Source: Calothrix sp. PCC 6303
GTDB lineage: Bacteria; Cyanobacteriota; Cyanobacteriia; Cyanobacteriales; Nostocaceae
Assembly: GCF_000317435.1 (NCBI RefSeq)
Contig: NC_019751.1
Span: 1,550,001-1,614,000 of the forward strand
Length of the DNA: 64,000 bases
Direction of reading: 5' to 3'
In this document: positions 16,627 to 25,047 of the stretch, in pieces
How the letters are laid out: each line of letters opens with the position of its first letter
How positions within the stretch are numbered: the first letter of the stretch is position 1
Position numbers and translations under genes: made by a program
Notes under the pieces: model-generated
Told to the model about the DNA's origin: nothing
What the model saw: the letters and a program-made list of their open reading frames with translations, nothing else
Database searches by the model: none

Positions 16627-18990
16627 ATGATTAATGAAAACTGGCAAGGGATAAGTATTAAAGGTGGAGAAGTCGAGGTTAAAGATAATACATTTAACTT
16701 CTACCCACCAGAAAAAGCGGCAACTGCTGTCAAATATATTCCATATCCGAGTATCCCTAACTTTGTTGGACGTAGCGATGAACTTATCAAAATTCACGAA
16801 AAATTCCACAAAAACAATGCAGTTGCTATTTCCGCAGTTGCGGGAATGGGTGGTGTAGGGAAAACAGAATTAGCAGTAAAATATGCCAGGGAACATGAAG
16901 CTGATTATCCCGGTGGGATTTGTTGGTTAAATGCTAGAGATGCAAATATAGCAGCGGGAATCATTCAATTTGTGCAGTTGCAAATGGGTTTGGAAGTCCC
17001 ACAGCAGGATTTTCAAGGAAATCAACTGACGCTGATTCAACAAGTAGCTTGGTGCTGGCAAAATTGGCAACCAGCAGAAGGTTTGGTGTTGGTTGTTTTC
17101 GATGATGTGACGAATTTAGATGGTTTTGCTGAATTACTTCCCACAAATAACCGCTTCCGGGTTTTGATGACAACTAGGTTACGAAATCTGGACACAAATA
17201 TTCAAGAAATACCCCTTGATGTGTTATCACCAGAGGAAGCTTTGGAATTATTGATTAATTTAGTTGGTGAAAAGAAGGTAAATAAAGAATTAGCCACAGC
17301 GAAGGAATTATGTAAATGGTTGGGATATTTACCATTAGGAATAGAATTAGTCGGACGATATTTAGTTAAAAAACCTCCCCATTTCACTTTAGCGAAAATG
17401 TTGGAGCAGTTGAAACAGCAACGACTGCATCAGGAAGCAATAAATCCTCAACAAAAAACATTGAGTACCGCACAGCTTGGGGTTTTAGCTGCATTTGAAA
17501 TCAGTTGGGTGGAATTGAACCAAGAAACACAGCAAGTCGCAACATTATTAAGTCTATTTGCGGCAGATATATTTGTGTGGGAATGGGTAGAATCGACAGC
17601 GAAGTTACTCAACTGGGAACAGTCGGATGTGGAGACAGCAATTGAGCAGCTTTACCAACGTCATTTGGTGCAATGTTTAGAAGCAGATGATTTATATGGT
17701 TATAAAATTCATCCCTTAATTAGAGAATTTTTGAAAGTAAAATTAACCGCAGATGGGGAAAGCAAGGAAATTAAACAAGCATTTACCAACACCTTTATGG
17801 AAATTGCTCAAACCATTCCCCAATCACCAACCTTAGAATTTATCAACTCAGTTAAAACAGCCATTCCCCATTTGACAGAAGTTGCTGAAAACTTAACCGA
17901 TGCAGTCAGCGATGAAAATTTAATTTGGGCTTTTACTGGTTTAGCTAGCTTTTACAATGGACAGGGTTTATATGGATTAGCAACACCTTGGTATGAAGGA
18001 TGCGTATCCGCAGTCAAATCCCGCTTGGGAGAAAATCATCCCGACGTTGCACAAAGTTTGAACAATTTAGCTGGACTCTACAATTCCCAGGGAAGGTACG
18101 AAGCAGCAGAACCACTTTACATCCAAGCTTTGGAGTTATCTAAACAGCTACTGGGAGAAAATCATCCCTCCGTTGCAACCAGTTTGAACAATTTAGCTTA
18201 TCTCTACAATTCCCAGGGAAGGTACGAAGCAGCGGAACCTCTTTACATCCAAGCTTTGGAGTTATCTAAACAGCTACTGGGAGAAAATCATCCCTCCGTT
18301 GCAACCAGTTTGAACAATTTAGCTGCACTCTACTATTCCCAGGGAAGGTACGAAGCAGCGGAACCTCTTTACATCCAAGCTTTGGAGTTATCTAAACAGC
18401 TACTGGGAGAAAATCATCCCTCCGTTGCAACCAGTTTGAACAATTTAGCTGCACTCTACAAATCCCAGGGAAGGTACGAAGCAGCGGAACCTCTTTACAT
18501 CCAAGCATTGGAGTTATATAAACAGCTACTGGGAGAAAATCATCCCGACGTTGCAACCAGTTTGAACAATTTAGCTTCACTCTACGATTCCCAGGGAAGG
18601 TACGAAGCAGCGGAACCTATGTACATCCAAGCATTGGAGTTAAGAAAACAGCTACTGGGAGAAAATCATCCCGACGTTGCAACCAGTTTGAACAATTTAG
18701 CTTCACTCTACGATTCCCAGGGAAGGTACGAAGCAGCGGAACCTATGTACATCCAAGCATTGGAGTTAAGAAAACAGCTACTGGGAGAAAATCATCCCGA
18801 CGTTGCAACCAGTTTGAACAATTTAGCTTCACTCTACGATTCCCAGGGAAGGTACGAAGCAGCAGAACCTCTTTACATCCAAGCTTTGGAGATTGCGGAG
18901 CGGGTTTTGGGTGCAAATCATCCCAATACAGTGACTATTCGGGAAAACCTAGAATATTTACGCACACAGCAGCGAGAAAATGGGGGGTGA
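16627..18990 (+). CDS. NB-ARC/TPR NLR-like STAND protein
   Basis: Predicted signal-transducing ATPase of 787 aa. Residues 1-28 hold the beta-rich motif shared with the 15446 protein (NENWQGISIKGG, DNTFNF). NB-ARC domain ~45-330: FVGRSDEL, Walker A GMGGVGKT at 73-80, Walker B LVLVVFDDVTNL, RNBS-like VLMTTRLRN, and GLPL-type LCKWLGYLPLGIEL. A winged-helix-like region ~290-390 follows (LSLFAADIFVWEW, YKIHPLIREFLK). The C-terminus is one degenerate plus seven nearly identical 42-aa TPRs (SLNNLA-LY-SQGRYEAAEP). The model is a ligand-sensing TPR that opens the NB-ARC and seeds assembly of the N-terminal motif. The ATG at 16627 is the only start that keeps the motif at the N-terminus. An inverted repeat ends the transcript at 19001. 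Confidence 0.9.
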   Translation: MINENWQGISIKGGEVEVKDNTFNFYPPEKAATAVKYIPYPSIPNFVGRSDELIKIHEKFHKNNAVAISAVAGMGGVGKTELAVKYAREHEADYPGGICWLNARDANIAAGIIQFVQLQMGLEVPQQDFQGNQLTLIQQVAWCWQNWQPAEGLVLVVFDDVTNLDGFAELLPTNNRFRVLMTTRLRNLDTNIQEIPLDVLSPEEALELLINLVGEKKVNKELATAKELCKWLGYLPLGIELVGRYLVKKPPHFTLAKMLEQLKQQRLHQEAINPQQKTLSTAQLGVLAAFEISWVELNQETQQVATLLSLFAADIFVWEWVESTAKLLNWEQSDVETAIEQLYQRHLVQCLEADDLYGYKIHPLIREFLKVKLTADGESKEIKQAFTNTFMEIAQTIPQSPTLEFINSVKTAIPHLTEVAENLTDAVSDENLIWAFTGLASFYNGQGLYGLATPWYEGCVSAVKSRLGENHPDVAQSLNNLAGLYNSQGRYEAAEPLYIQALELSKQLLGENHPSVATSLNNLAYLYNSQGRYEAAEPLYIQALELSKQLLGENHPSVATSLNNLAALYYSQGRYEAAEPLYIQALELSKQLLGENHPSVATSLNNLAALYKSQGRYEAAEPLYIQALELYKQLLGENHPDVATSLNNLASLYDSQGRYEAAEPMYIQALELRKQLLGENHPDVATSLNNLASLYDSQGRYEAAEPMYIQALELRKQLLGENHPDVATSLNNLASLYDSQGRYEAAEPLYIQALEIAERVLGANHPNTVTIRENLEYLRTQQRENGG
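18055..18936 (+). repeat. seven 126-bp tandem repeats encoding TPRs
   Basis: Seven in-frame 126-bp units, each starting AGTTTGAACAATTTAGCT (18055, 18181 and so on). Units differ at only a few positions, and units 5 and 6 (starting 18559 and 18685) look essentially identical. The similarity extends to synonymous sites, so the array arose recently or is kept uniform by recombination. Confidence 0.92.
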
Positions 18991-19000
18991 TTTGGGTTTC

Positions 19001-19033
19001 AGATCCCCGACTTCTGTCAGAAGTCGGGGATCT
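19001..19033. terminator. bidirectional terminator hairpin
   Basis: Perfect 15-bp stem AGATCCCCGACTTCT (19001-19015) / AGAAGTCGGGGATCT (19019-19033) with loop GTC. It lies between the convergent NB-ARC and ParE-like genes and touches the ParE stop codon. There is no long T tract, so it may be a repeat acting as terminator. Confidence 0.6.
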
Positions 19034-19337
19034 ATGAGTCTTCATCAAACAATGCATCTAAATCCCGATATCCACTAACAACCCGTGTAATTTCAATCCC
19101 ATTTTCAATTTGACGATAAAAAATCAAATAATCATCAACAGGAAAACTACGCAAAAAGGGAGAAAGTTCATCACGTCTACGTCCCATATTGGGAAAATTA
19201 GCCAAATTACTGCATTTTTGATTAATTTTCTTTAGCAAACTTTCCGCAGCATCAAAACTACTGTTGTCAGCAACATAATCAATTATGCTTTCAATATCTC
19301 GACTCGCAGGAGCAGTAAATCTACAAATATTGCTCAT
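19032..19337 (-). CDS. RelE/ParE-superfamily toxin
   Basis: A 101-aa toxin of the ParE group: FTAPASRDIESIIDYVADNS, NFPNMGRRRDEL, RSFPVDDYLIFYRQIENGIE, ITRVVSGYRDLDALF. ParE toxins usually poison DNA gyrase; the RelE branch cleaves mRNA in the ribosome. The RDL/FYR pattern and the ParD-like partner favour ParE. It is the second gene of a toxin-antitoxin operon: its ATG overlaps the antitoxin stop by 4 bp (19334-19337). It appears intact. Confidence 0.9.
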   Translation of the reverse strand: MSNICRFTAPASRDIESIIDYVADNSSFDAAESLLKKINQKCSNLANFPNMGRRRDELSPFLRSFPVDDYLIFYRQIENGIEITRVVSGYRDLDALFDEDS

Positions 19338-19603
19338 TTCCCTGCTTGTTGACGACGCTGCTGTAATTTCTGCTCTAGTTGACGAAAAACTATCTCCCCG
19401 TCAATAACTTCCCCACGTTCGGAAGCTTCAACCCCGATGGCAATTTCCCGTTTCAATTCATCAAACCTACCTTTGTAAATATTTTCCCTTTCCTCCAGCA
19501 GTTTAATACCCGCAATAATCACCTCTTCAGTGGAGGTATATTTACCACTTGCTACTTGACTTTGGATAAATTGCTCTAATTCAGGAGTTAGGGAAATACT
19601 CAT
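19334..19603 (-). CDS. ParD-like antitoxin
   Basis: An 89-aa antitoxin with an N-terminal ribbon-helix-helix (MSISLTPELEQFIQSQVASG, YTSTEEVIIAGIKLLEERE) for DNA binding and dimerisation, and a C-terminal toxin-binding tail rich in Glu, Arg and Gln. It neutralises the ParE-like toxin encoded directly downstream and probably represses the operon. A 180-bp upstream gap with a HIP1-like site separates it from the broken higB-like gene. Confidence 0.88.
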   Translation of the reverse strand: MSISLTPELEQFIQSQVASGKYTSTEEVIIAGIKLLEERENIYKGRFDELKREIAIGVEASERGEVIDGEIVFRQLEQKLQQRRQQAGK

Positions 19604-19794
19604 AAATAATTTTTGCCTGAGTTTTTTCTACATTCTCAAATTGTAAATGAGGAATGTCTTGTTTATAGATAGAGCGCGATCACACCCTTTATCGCTTCGG
19701 ACAGTTAGGGTTTTGTGGGTTTGTTGTCAAGTGCGATCCACTAAAACACACAATTTAGGCGACAATTTTTGTAACACCAATTTGGAGTAGTTGG

Positions 19795-19986
19795 ATGCAT
19801 GTTATTAGCCGCAGGATTTTGCGGGATTTTTGTGAAATACACGCAGATTCCTGTGACGCGCTTTATGATTGGTATAGGGTTGCAACTAAAGCGGAATGGA
19901 AAAACTTAATTGAAGTTCAGGCAATTTATCCCAAAGCAGAAGCTGTTAGTAATTTTACTGTGTTTAACATCAAAGGTAATAACTAG
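19795..19986 (+). pseudogene. HigB-like toxin truncated by a MITE
   Basis: The first ~62 residues match HigB mRNA interferases: MHVISRRILRDFCEIHADSC, then WYRVATKAEWKNLIEVQAIY, FNIKGNN. HigB proteins continue for about 35 more residues after KGN-YRL. Here the frame meets TAG formed by the first bases of the MITE at 19984, and neither the missing 3' end nor a HigA antitoxin is found after the insertion block (22387 onward). The toxin should be inactive, which would make loss of the antitoxin tolerable. Confidence 0.8.
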
Positions 19987-20061
19987 GACTTACGCATTGA
20001 CAGAAAACAATAAATATATGTTGCGGGAAAACCATATTTCTCGTAGGGGTTTAGCAATGCT

Positions 20062-21492
20062 CATTGGTGTCAACTTAAGCAAAAAGGGTCGATTTAGATG
20101 TAATCTCAAAATATTGTTTTCGATGTGATAGGTGATACATCATGGCAAAAAAAAGACCAGCTAGAACAGGAAACCCCGATCTGCGTCAACAAAAACATGT
20201 GCCAACACCATCCATTGAAGAAATCGAGAAACAGATATTTTCATTGCTATCGCCTGCAAACTTCAAACCCCTAAAATCCTATGAACATAAAAAGGAACAA
20301 GAGGCAGAACAAAAGAAAAATAGGACGAGACAGAATATTGACTCTGCCAGTGATGATGGCGATAGTAGTGAGTCTAGTGTATCGGCAAATTCCAGGATTA
20401 AGAGAAGTAATTAGAGTCATCTCACAAGAGGGATTGTTATGGGTGGAGCCGATGCTGGTGAGTACTCAAGCATTGTCAAAACGATTACGAACACTGCCAA
20501 TAGAACTGTTTGCAGAAATATTTGAGCAAGTAATGGCGAGAATTAGTGTACAACCCAGAAATCAGGTAGTACCAGAGAATTGGAAGCCAGTATGTGCAGA
20601 GTTCACAGCCATCTGGATTGCAGATGGGTCAACACTCGAAGCACTCAGAAGAAAACTCAAAGCACTCAAAGGACAACAAAAAACACTGGCGGGGAAAATC
20701 ATGATGGTGGTAGAGGCGTTTAACCATCATCCAGTGACAACCTGGTATACAAACAACAGTAAAGCTAATGATAAAACTTGGTGTGACAAATTACTTGAGC
20801 GTTTACCAATTGGTGGATTGCTAATTTTTGATTTAGGGTTTTTTAAATTCCCTTGGTTCGATGCATTTACATCATCTGATAAGTTTTTCTTGACACGACT
20901 ACGAGAAAAAACTTCTTACAAGGTGATTCGTTGTTTGACCAATGCCCCATTCTACCGTGATGAAATTATTGACATGGGAGAATACCGTTCTAACCCTTGT
21001 CAGCGTCCAGTTCGCTTAGTTTCTGTGTTGTGGGGTTCAACTTGGTACTACTACCTGACAAATGTACTTGACCCCCAAAAGTTGTCTGCACAGCAGGTCT
21101 GTGAATTATATCGCAGGCGTTGGCGTGTTGAAGACGCATTTTTGCTCACAAAACGACTTTTGGGTTTGGCTTATATTTGGGTTGGCGATACCAACGGCGT
21201 ACAAATCCAAATTTTTGCCACTTGGATTTTTATGCTGTTCTCAATCAATTGTGTATTGATGTGGCTGTGGCTTTGAATCAACCATTAGACCTTATTTCTA
21301 CTGAAATGGTTTTTCGTAGTTTATACCATTTCTCTGCTGCTGTTCTCCGTGGTGAGGCGGCTGACGTTGTGAGCTATCTTGTGGAACGTCACAAGCTGTT
21401 TGGATTAGTCAAATACAGGCGTAAGCGCCATCGAGAGATTGACGCTTACACCCAACAAATTTGGGCTTTATCTTCTTAAGTTGACACCAATG
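20062..21492 (+). mobile_element. IS4-type insertion sequence (1431 bp)
   Basis: Perfect 18-bp inverted repeats: CATTGGTGTCAACTTAAG (20062-20079) and its complement at 21475-21492. The 9-bp target duplication AGCAATGCT lies at 20053-20061 and 21493-21501. The duplication is intact, so insertion was recent. The element carries one transposase with two frameshifts. Confidence 0.92.
20142..21479 (+). pseudogene. IS4-type transposase with two frameshifts
   Basis: DDE transposase read in three pieces: 20142 to ~20315 (MAKKRPARTGNPDLRQQKHV), ~20315 to ~21235 (GRDRILTLPVMMAIVVSLVY, FTAIWIADGSTLEALRRKLK, YRRRWRVEDAFLLTKRLLGL, the last being the Y-R-E signature), then ~21235 to 21479 (FYAVLNQLCIDVAVALNQPL). 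Each join falls in a short homopolymer (A5 near 20316, T5 near 21224) and needs one extra base to restore a single frame of about 445 aa. Either real decay or homopolymer under-calling in the sequence would explain it. Confidence 0.85.
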
Positions 21493-21613
21493 AGCAATGC
21501 TAAACCCCTACCCCACGGTTAATTTATCGCTAAAAACAAATTGGTCAAAGTCTGAAACAAGCTATTGCGGTGAAATCATACCATGACTAATTTGTACAGT
21601 GCGTAACTCCTAA

Positions 21614-22348
21614 TACCATAAAACTATTAAGGGATTAAATTTAATCACACTTTATTATAGCGATATTCATGGACATTCGGTTCCAATAAATTACAGGATA
21701 TATGATAAGCAGGAGGGAAAAACAAAAAACGATTATTTCCAAGAAATGGTAGTAGAAGTGATTAGTTGGGGATTAAAACCACAAATAGTTACAGGAGACA
21801 GTTGGTACTCAGGAGTAGAAAATCTGAAATTTTTAAGAAACCAGAAATTGGGTTTTCTATTTGGAGTTGAGAAGAACAGAACAGTATCAAAAGAACCTGG
21901 AAAGTACTGCCAGGTAAGGATTTTAGATATTCCAAATGAAGGATTAGTAACTCATTTAAGGGAATTTGGGTTTATAAAATTGTTTAGGAAAGACTTTAAA
22001 AAAGAAGACTCTAGACATTATATATTTTATCTGCCTTCAGAAGAAAATCTCAAAGAGTGTTTAGAACAGATAACCAGAAGTACTTTCGTTACAATTCATG
22101 ATACACATTGGGGCATTGAAACTTTTCATAGAGCAATAAAACAGCTATGTGGTATTTGTCGGTTCATGGTTAGAGATAGCTATGCAATAAAAACACATAT
22201 ATTCTGCTCGCTTCAAGCATTTGTTCGTTTAGAAAAAATGCGCTCTGAAAAAACCATTAGCAATTGGTACGAAGTACAAAGAAACCTATTTACAAATGTT
22301 ATTCGTGAATATGTTTTGGATAATTTGAGTGCTACTTGTGCGGCTTAA
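21614..22348 (+). pseudogene. IS701-type transposase, C-terminal part only
   Basis: The frame is open from 21614 (YHKTIKGLNLITLYYSDIHG, then GKTKNDYFQEMVVEVISWGL, IVTGDSWYSGVENLKFL, HWGIETFHRAIKQLCGICRF) to 22348. The sequence corresponds to the last ~60% of an IS701-family DDE transposase: second catalytic Asp in GDSWYS, catalytic Glu in HWGIETFHR. The N-terminal part with the first Asp is missing; a MITE end (21600-21612) abuts it. The element's own right end TGCGTAAGTCCTA is at 22374-22386 and matches the MITE ends. The fragment cannot encode an active enzyme. Confidence 0.8.
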
Positions 22349-22663
22349 ATACATAGACTAGTTTTCTTGTCAATGCGTAAGTCCTAGGCTCTACTCCTGT
22401 TGCGATACCCTTGTAGAGTATTTTTCCAAAGGGGGGGATCCTCTCTTTTGACTAAGATATTAGACAGTTTCAAACAATCCTAAATTTATCATCCCTAGGA
22501 GTTTAGCCCGTAAAAATCCCAAGTGCTAGAATACTTGTACAATGCCAATCAACTGCTAGTCCATTGCTTTGTGAATGACTCATGGCAATCCAGCAAGAAA
22601 TTGAAACCACATTGCTACTTCCTGAAAAGGAATCGGAAGATCGGGAATGGCAAGGAGATTTAA

Positions 22664-23428
22664 TTGATACACCACTCATTTGGGTTTTACGGCATCGCTT
22701 TTTTTGGAATTATTGTACTGCGGTATTTTTTGGTAGCAGGGGGAACCTACTTGTTCTTTTACTCACCAATTAGCCAGTACTTTATTAATCAAAATCTCCG
22801 AAATCAATCACCCTCTTGGAGATCGATCCAAAATGATATTAAACTTTCTATCCTCTCTGCGGGGATATTTGCGCTAGCAGCGGCATTGATCATGTCAGGA
22901 TATAGTTCGGGTATTACCCGCTTGTACAGTAACTACCACCAGTATGGTTTGTGGTATTTAGGTGTAAGTTACACTGTCGTGTTATTTCTCCAAGATACCT
23001 ATTTTTATTTCACACATAGGTTATTTCACCATCCGTCACTTTTTCGCTGGTTACACCAGGGACATCACCGTTCACGGTATCCAACTCCATGGACATCATT
23101 TGCCTTTGATCCTTTAGAGGCAATTTTTCAGTCGCTTTTTTTAATTGCTATCGTCTTGGTAATCCCACTTCACTTAGTTACTATGATTGCAGTACTTACC
23201 ACGATGACAGTATGGGCAGTCTTAAATCATATGGGACTTGATCGTCTACCTTCATCCTTTCCACATCATTGGCTTGGGAAATGGTTTATTGGTCCTGCCC
23301 ATCATTCAATTCATCATCTCAAATACACGGTACATTACGGTTTATATTTTACCTTTTGGGACAAAATTTTTAGTACCCAAGACCCAAGCTACGGCAACAA
23401 GTTTGATGAGGGTCAGGTAGATAGTTAG
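22664..23428 (+). CDS. fatty acid hydroxylase/sterol desaturase family membrane protein
   Basis: Membrane di-iron enzyme of 254 aa with three or four membrane segments and the His clusters of the family: HRLFHH and HQGHHR near residues 124 and 136, HHSIHH near residue 218. Family members hydroxylate or desaturate lipids or carotenoids; the substrate is unknown. The TTG at 22664 is supported by AAGGAG at 22651-22656. An ATG-started frame (22582-22773) overlaps the 5' end in another phase. Its segment DTPLIWVLRHRFF could be a native N-terminus joined through a T7 run near 22700, giving a protein about 30 residues longer, so the start is uncertain. Confidence 0.85.
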   Translation: MIHHSFGFYGIAFFGIIVLRYFLVAGGTYLFFYSPISQYFINQNLRNQSPSWRSIQNDIKLSILSAGIFALAAALIMSGYSSGITRLYSNYHQYGLWYLGVSYTVVLFLQDTYFYFTHRLFHHPSLFRWLHQGHHRSRYPTPWTSFAFDPLEAIFQSLFLIAIVLVIPLHLVTMIAVLTTMTVWAVLNHMGLDRLPSSFPHHWLGKWFIGPAHHSIHHLKYTVHYGLYFTFWDKIFSTQDPSYGNKFDEGQVDS

Positions 23429-23529
23429 TGTACACATACTTTCGATAACAGGTAACGCGAAAGACTATCGTCACCAAGTTAGGGGTTCCTTCAGCTACGC
23501 GATCGCACTCCAACTCAAACAACCAAAAC

Positions 23530-23578
23530 GCGAATGACTTACGACTTGCGTCGGACAAGCTACGTCGCGCAAGCTTCA
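23530..23578. repeat. dispersed repeat (GACTTGCGTC/GACAAGCTACGTCGC)
   Basis: A ~49-bp block, GCGAATGACTTACGACTTGC and onward through GACAAGCTACGTCGCGCAAG. Nearly identical copy at 24235-24283; shorter copies (CTCTCGTCGCGCAAGCTT) at ~25200-25221 and ~41697-41714. All are intergenic and most lie between toxin-antitoxin modules. Confidence 0.75.
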
Positions 23579-23590
23579 CTCTGTAAATCT

Positions 23591-23872
23591 CTAACCCAGC
23601 AAACGCTTAAGTTGCTTATAGACTTCATCGTCGTTACGTTTACCGACTAAAATTACCTCGACCAAATCTGCATCTACATCAAAGCGATAAACAATACGAT
23701 ATTCTCCAGAATCTACGCGATAGTATCCTGAATAACCAGTTAATTCCTTATAATCTGCGGGTAGGGGGTCAACATTCAGCGACATTACTTTTTTTGCTAT
23801 TTGAGCAGCTATTTTAGGTTGTAAACCTTTGAGAAAATCGAGAACTGTCTCTAAACCATCTAACTTTGCCAT
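23591..23872 (-). CDS. RelE-family toxin
   Basis: A 93-aa RelE-type mRNA interferase: FLKGLQPKIAAQIAKKVMSL, PADYKELTGYSGYYRVDSGE, YRIVYRFDVDADLVEVILVG, KRNDDEVYKQLKRLLG. The YRIVY and G-YYRVD-GEYR segments are typical of RelE toxins that cleave mRNA at the ribosomal A site. It follows its antitoxin by 8 bp on the minus strand. It appears complete. Confidence 0.9.
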   Translation of the reverse strand: MAKLDGLETVLDFLKGLQPKIAAQIAKKVMSLNVDPLPADYKELTGYSGYYRVDSGEYRIVYRFDVDADLVEVILVGKRNDDEVYKQLKRLLG

Positions 23873-23880
23873 ACCATGAA

Positions 23881-24150
23881 TTAGTCATCAAGCGCTGCTA
23901 AACGTTCAAGTTCTGCTGTAAAAATCTCCGAACCAACCATTTGAGAATTAGCCACAGCTATTTGTGCTTGTTGAGCTAAAATTGAATCTTCGAGTTGAGC
24001 AAATCGATTCATTAATTGCTCATAATTTTCCACCGACATAATCACATAGCTAGCTTGTGATTCACTTGTCAGTACGATTGGTTCTGTCGCAGCTTGTTCT
24101 AAAGCATTACTGTGGGGATTTTGGAGTTCTTCAAGGGTAAATTGGCGCAT
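23881..24150 (-). CDS. Phd/YefM-like antitoxin
   Basis: An 89-aa antitoxin of the Phd/YefM type: MRQFTLEELQNPHSNALEQA, ATEPIVLTSESQASYVIMSV, ENYEQLMNRFAQLE. The N-terminal Phd fold binds DNA and the C-terminal helix binds toxin. It is encoded immediately upstream of the RelE-family toxin, forming an intact pair. The 143-bp gap to the next module holds the second copy of the dispersed repeat. Confidence 0.88.
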   Translation of the reverse strand: MRQFTLEELQNPHSNALEQAATEPIVLTSESQASYVIMSVENYEQLMNRFAQLEDSILAQQAQIAVANSQMVGSEIFTAELERLAALDD

Positions 24151-24234
24151 TTTTAAGCTTTAATAAATCCTTATCAGATGATTATAACAAGTACATCATT
24201 AATATTTTTAGTTGCTAAAAATATTGAAATTCAC

Positions 24235-24283
24235 GCGAACGACTTACGACTTGCGTCAGACAAGCTACGTCGCGCAAGCTTCG
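24235..24283. repeat. second copy of the 49-bp dispersed repeat
   Basis: Matches 23530-23578 at all but a few positions (GACTTACGACTTGCGTCAGA, CAAGCTACGTCGCGCAAGCT). The two copies flank the RelE/Phd pair as direct repeats, a layout that would allow the module to be lost or gained by recombination. Confidence 0.75.
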
Positions 24284-24293
24284 CATGTGGCAT

Positions 24294-24545
24294 TTAGCTT
24301 GCTACCTTGTTCAAAAAACTGTTGAAGCGATCGCTATCCATCAAGCCATTTTCCGACAGTATTCGTCGCACTGCAACTAAATGCAATGTTCTGACATAGG
24401 CTTGTTGCTCGTAACCAGGCAGAACTATTAATGTACCAGATGATGGATGCTGGTAAATCTTTTGAGTACCAAAGGTCTGCATTGTTACAAACCCCGTCTC
24501 TAAGAGTAATTTCTCTAATTCTGTGAATTTAATTTCTCTAACCAT
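24294..24545 (-). CDS. HicA-like small protein
   Basis: An 83-aa protein with the double-stranded-RNA-binding-like pattern of HicA/YcfA toxins: KFTELEKLLLETGFVTMQT, KIYQHPSSGTLIVLPGYEQQ, VRTLHLVAVRRILSENGL. The usual catalytic G-H is replaced by KIYQHPSSG, with the His kept within the motif. No HicB antitoxin is present. The gene overlaps the upstream DUF4365 gene by 8 bp, so the two are co-translated. It may be a toxin or nuclease accessory of that gene rather than a classic HicA. Confidence 0.7.
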   Translation of the reverse strand: MVREIKFTELEKLLLETGFVTMQTFGTQKIYQHPSSGTLIVLPGYEQQAYVRTLHLVAVRRILSENGLMDSDRFNSFLNKVAS

Positions 24546-25047
24546 GATGGCGAATCACTCCTTGTAACTGGCTGAGAACATCATTTTTAAATTTAGCAAA
24601 TATTTCGATCGCCTGTCGATTTAATACGTTGTCTTTAGATAAACGAACAGTAACACTATCACCAATATTTGATAAATCGAATCCCTCAAGGCTTTCAAAA
24701 TATGCTTGTATATATAACCAATAAGCTTGGCTATTTTTGGCATCATATACAATTAGAATACATGGCATTGGTTCAAGCAACCATAGTTCTAAATCTGAGC
24801 GTGTGAGACCAAAAGTAATAGTTTTTTGGTCGGAAAGTATAGATAGCGAATCTGTCGCCTTTAACTGTACATATATCTGACCATTTTCAATTTCACCTTC
24901 AGCATTATAAGTAAATATAACTAGATCGTAGCCATAATCGTACTCAACACGCTCTACAGAATAGCCGCATAGCAGTACGTATAGTTCAACATAATTTACA
25001 CTTAAATCTGCTATTACATGCTCTCTTGGTCGCTTTTTTCTTGGCAT
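24538..25047 (-). CDS. DUF4365 protein (PD-(D/E)XK-like nuclease candidate)
   Basis: A 169-aa DUF4365-type protein. It has the nuclease-like pattern YDYGYDLVIFTYNAEGE then NGQIYVQLKATD, where D and Q-x-K fit the D ... (D/E/Q)-x-K core of restriction-enzyme-fold nucleases. LWLLEPMPCILIVYDAKNSQ and YWLYIQAYFE complete the fold. The Arg/Lys-rich start (MPRKKRPREH) may bind nucleic acid. Its stop overlaps the HicA-like start. Together they look like a small two-gene nuclease or TA-like module; the pairing is seen, its function inferred. Confidence 0.75.
   Translation of the reverse strand: MPRKKRPREHVIADLSVNYVELYVLLCGYSVERVEYDYGYDLVIFTYNAEGEIENGQIYVQLKATDSLSILSDQKTITFGLTRSDLELWLLEPMPCILIVYDAKNSQAYWLYIQAYFESLEGFDLSNIGDSVTVRLSKDNVLNRQAIEIFAKFKNDVLSQLQGVIRHHG

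Larger units (their letters stand above)
19984..21612. mobile_element. MITE copy carrying a nested IS4-type element
   Basis: Second copy of the TAGGACTTACGCA family: left end 19984-19996, right end TGCGTAACTCCTA 21600-21612. Removing the inner IS and one 9-bp duplication leaves about 189 bp, close to the 182-bp copy at 16292. The inner IS sits exactly in the loop of the MITE hairpin (GTAGGGGTTTAGCAATGCT ... AGCAATGCTAAACCCC). Confidence 0.78.

Noticed and set aside
18055-18936. Regular 126-bp direct repeats, considered as a CRISPR-like array
   Set aside because: The repeats are in frame within the NB-ARC gene and encode TPR units; there are no unique spacers.
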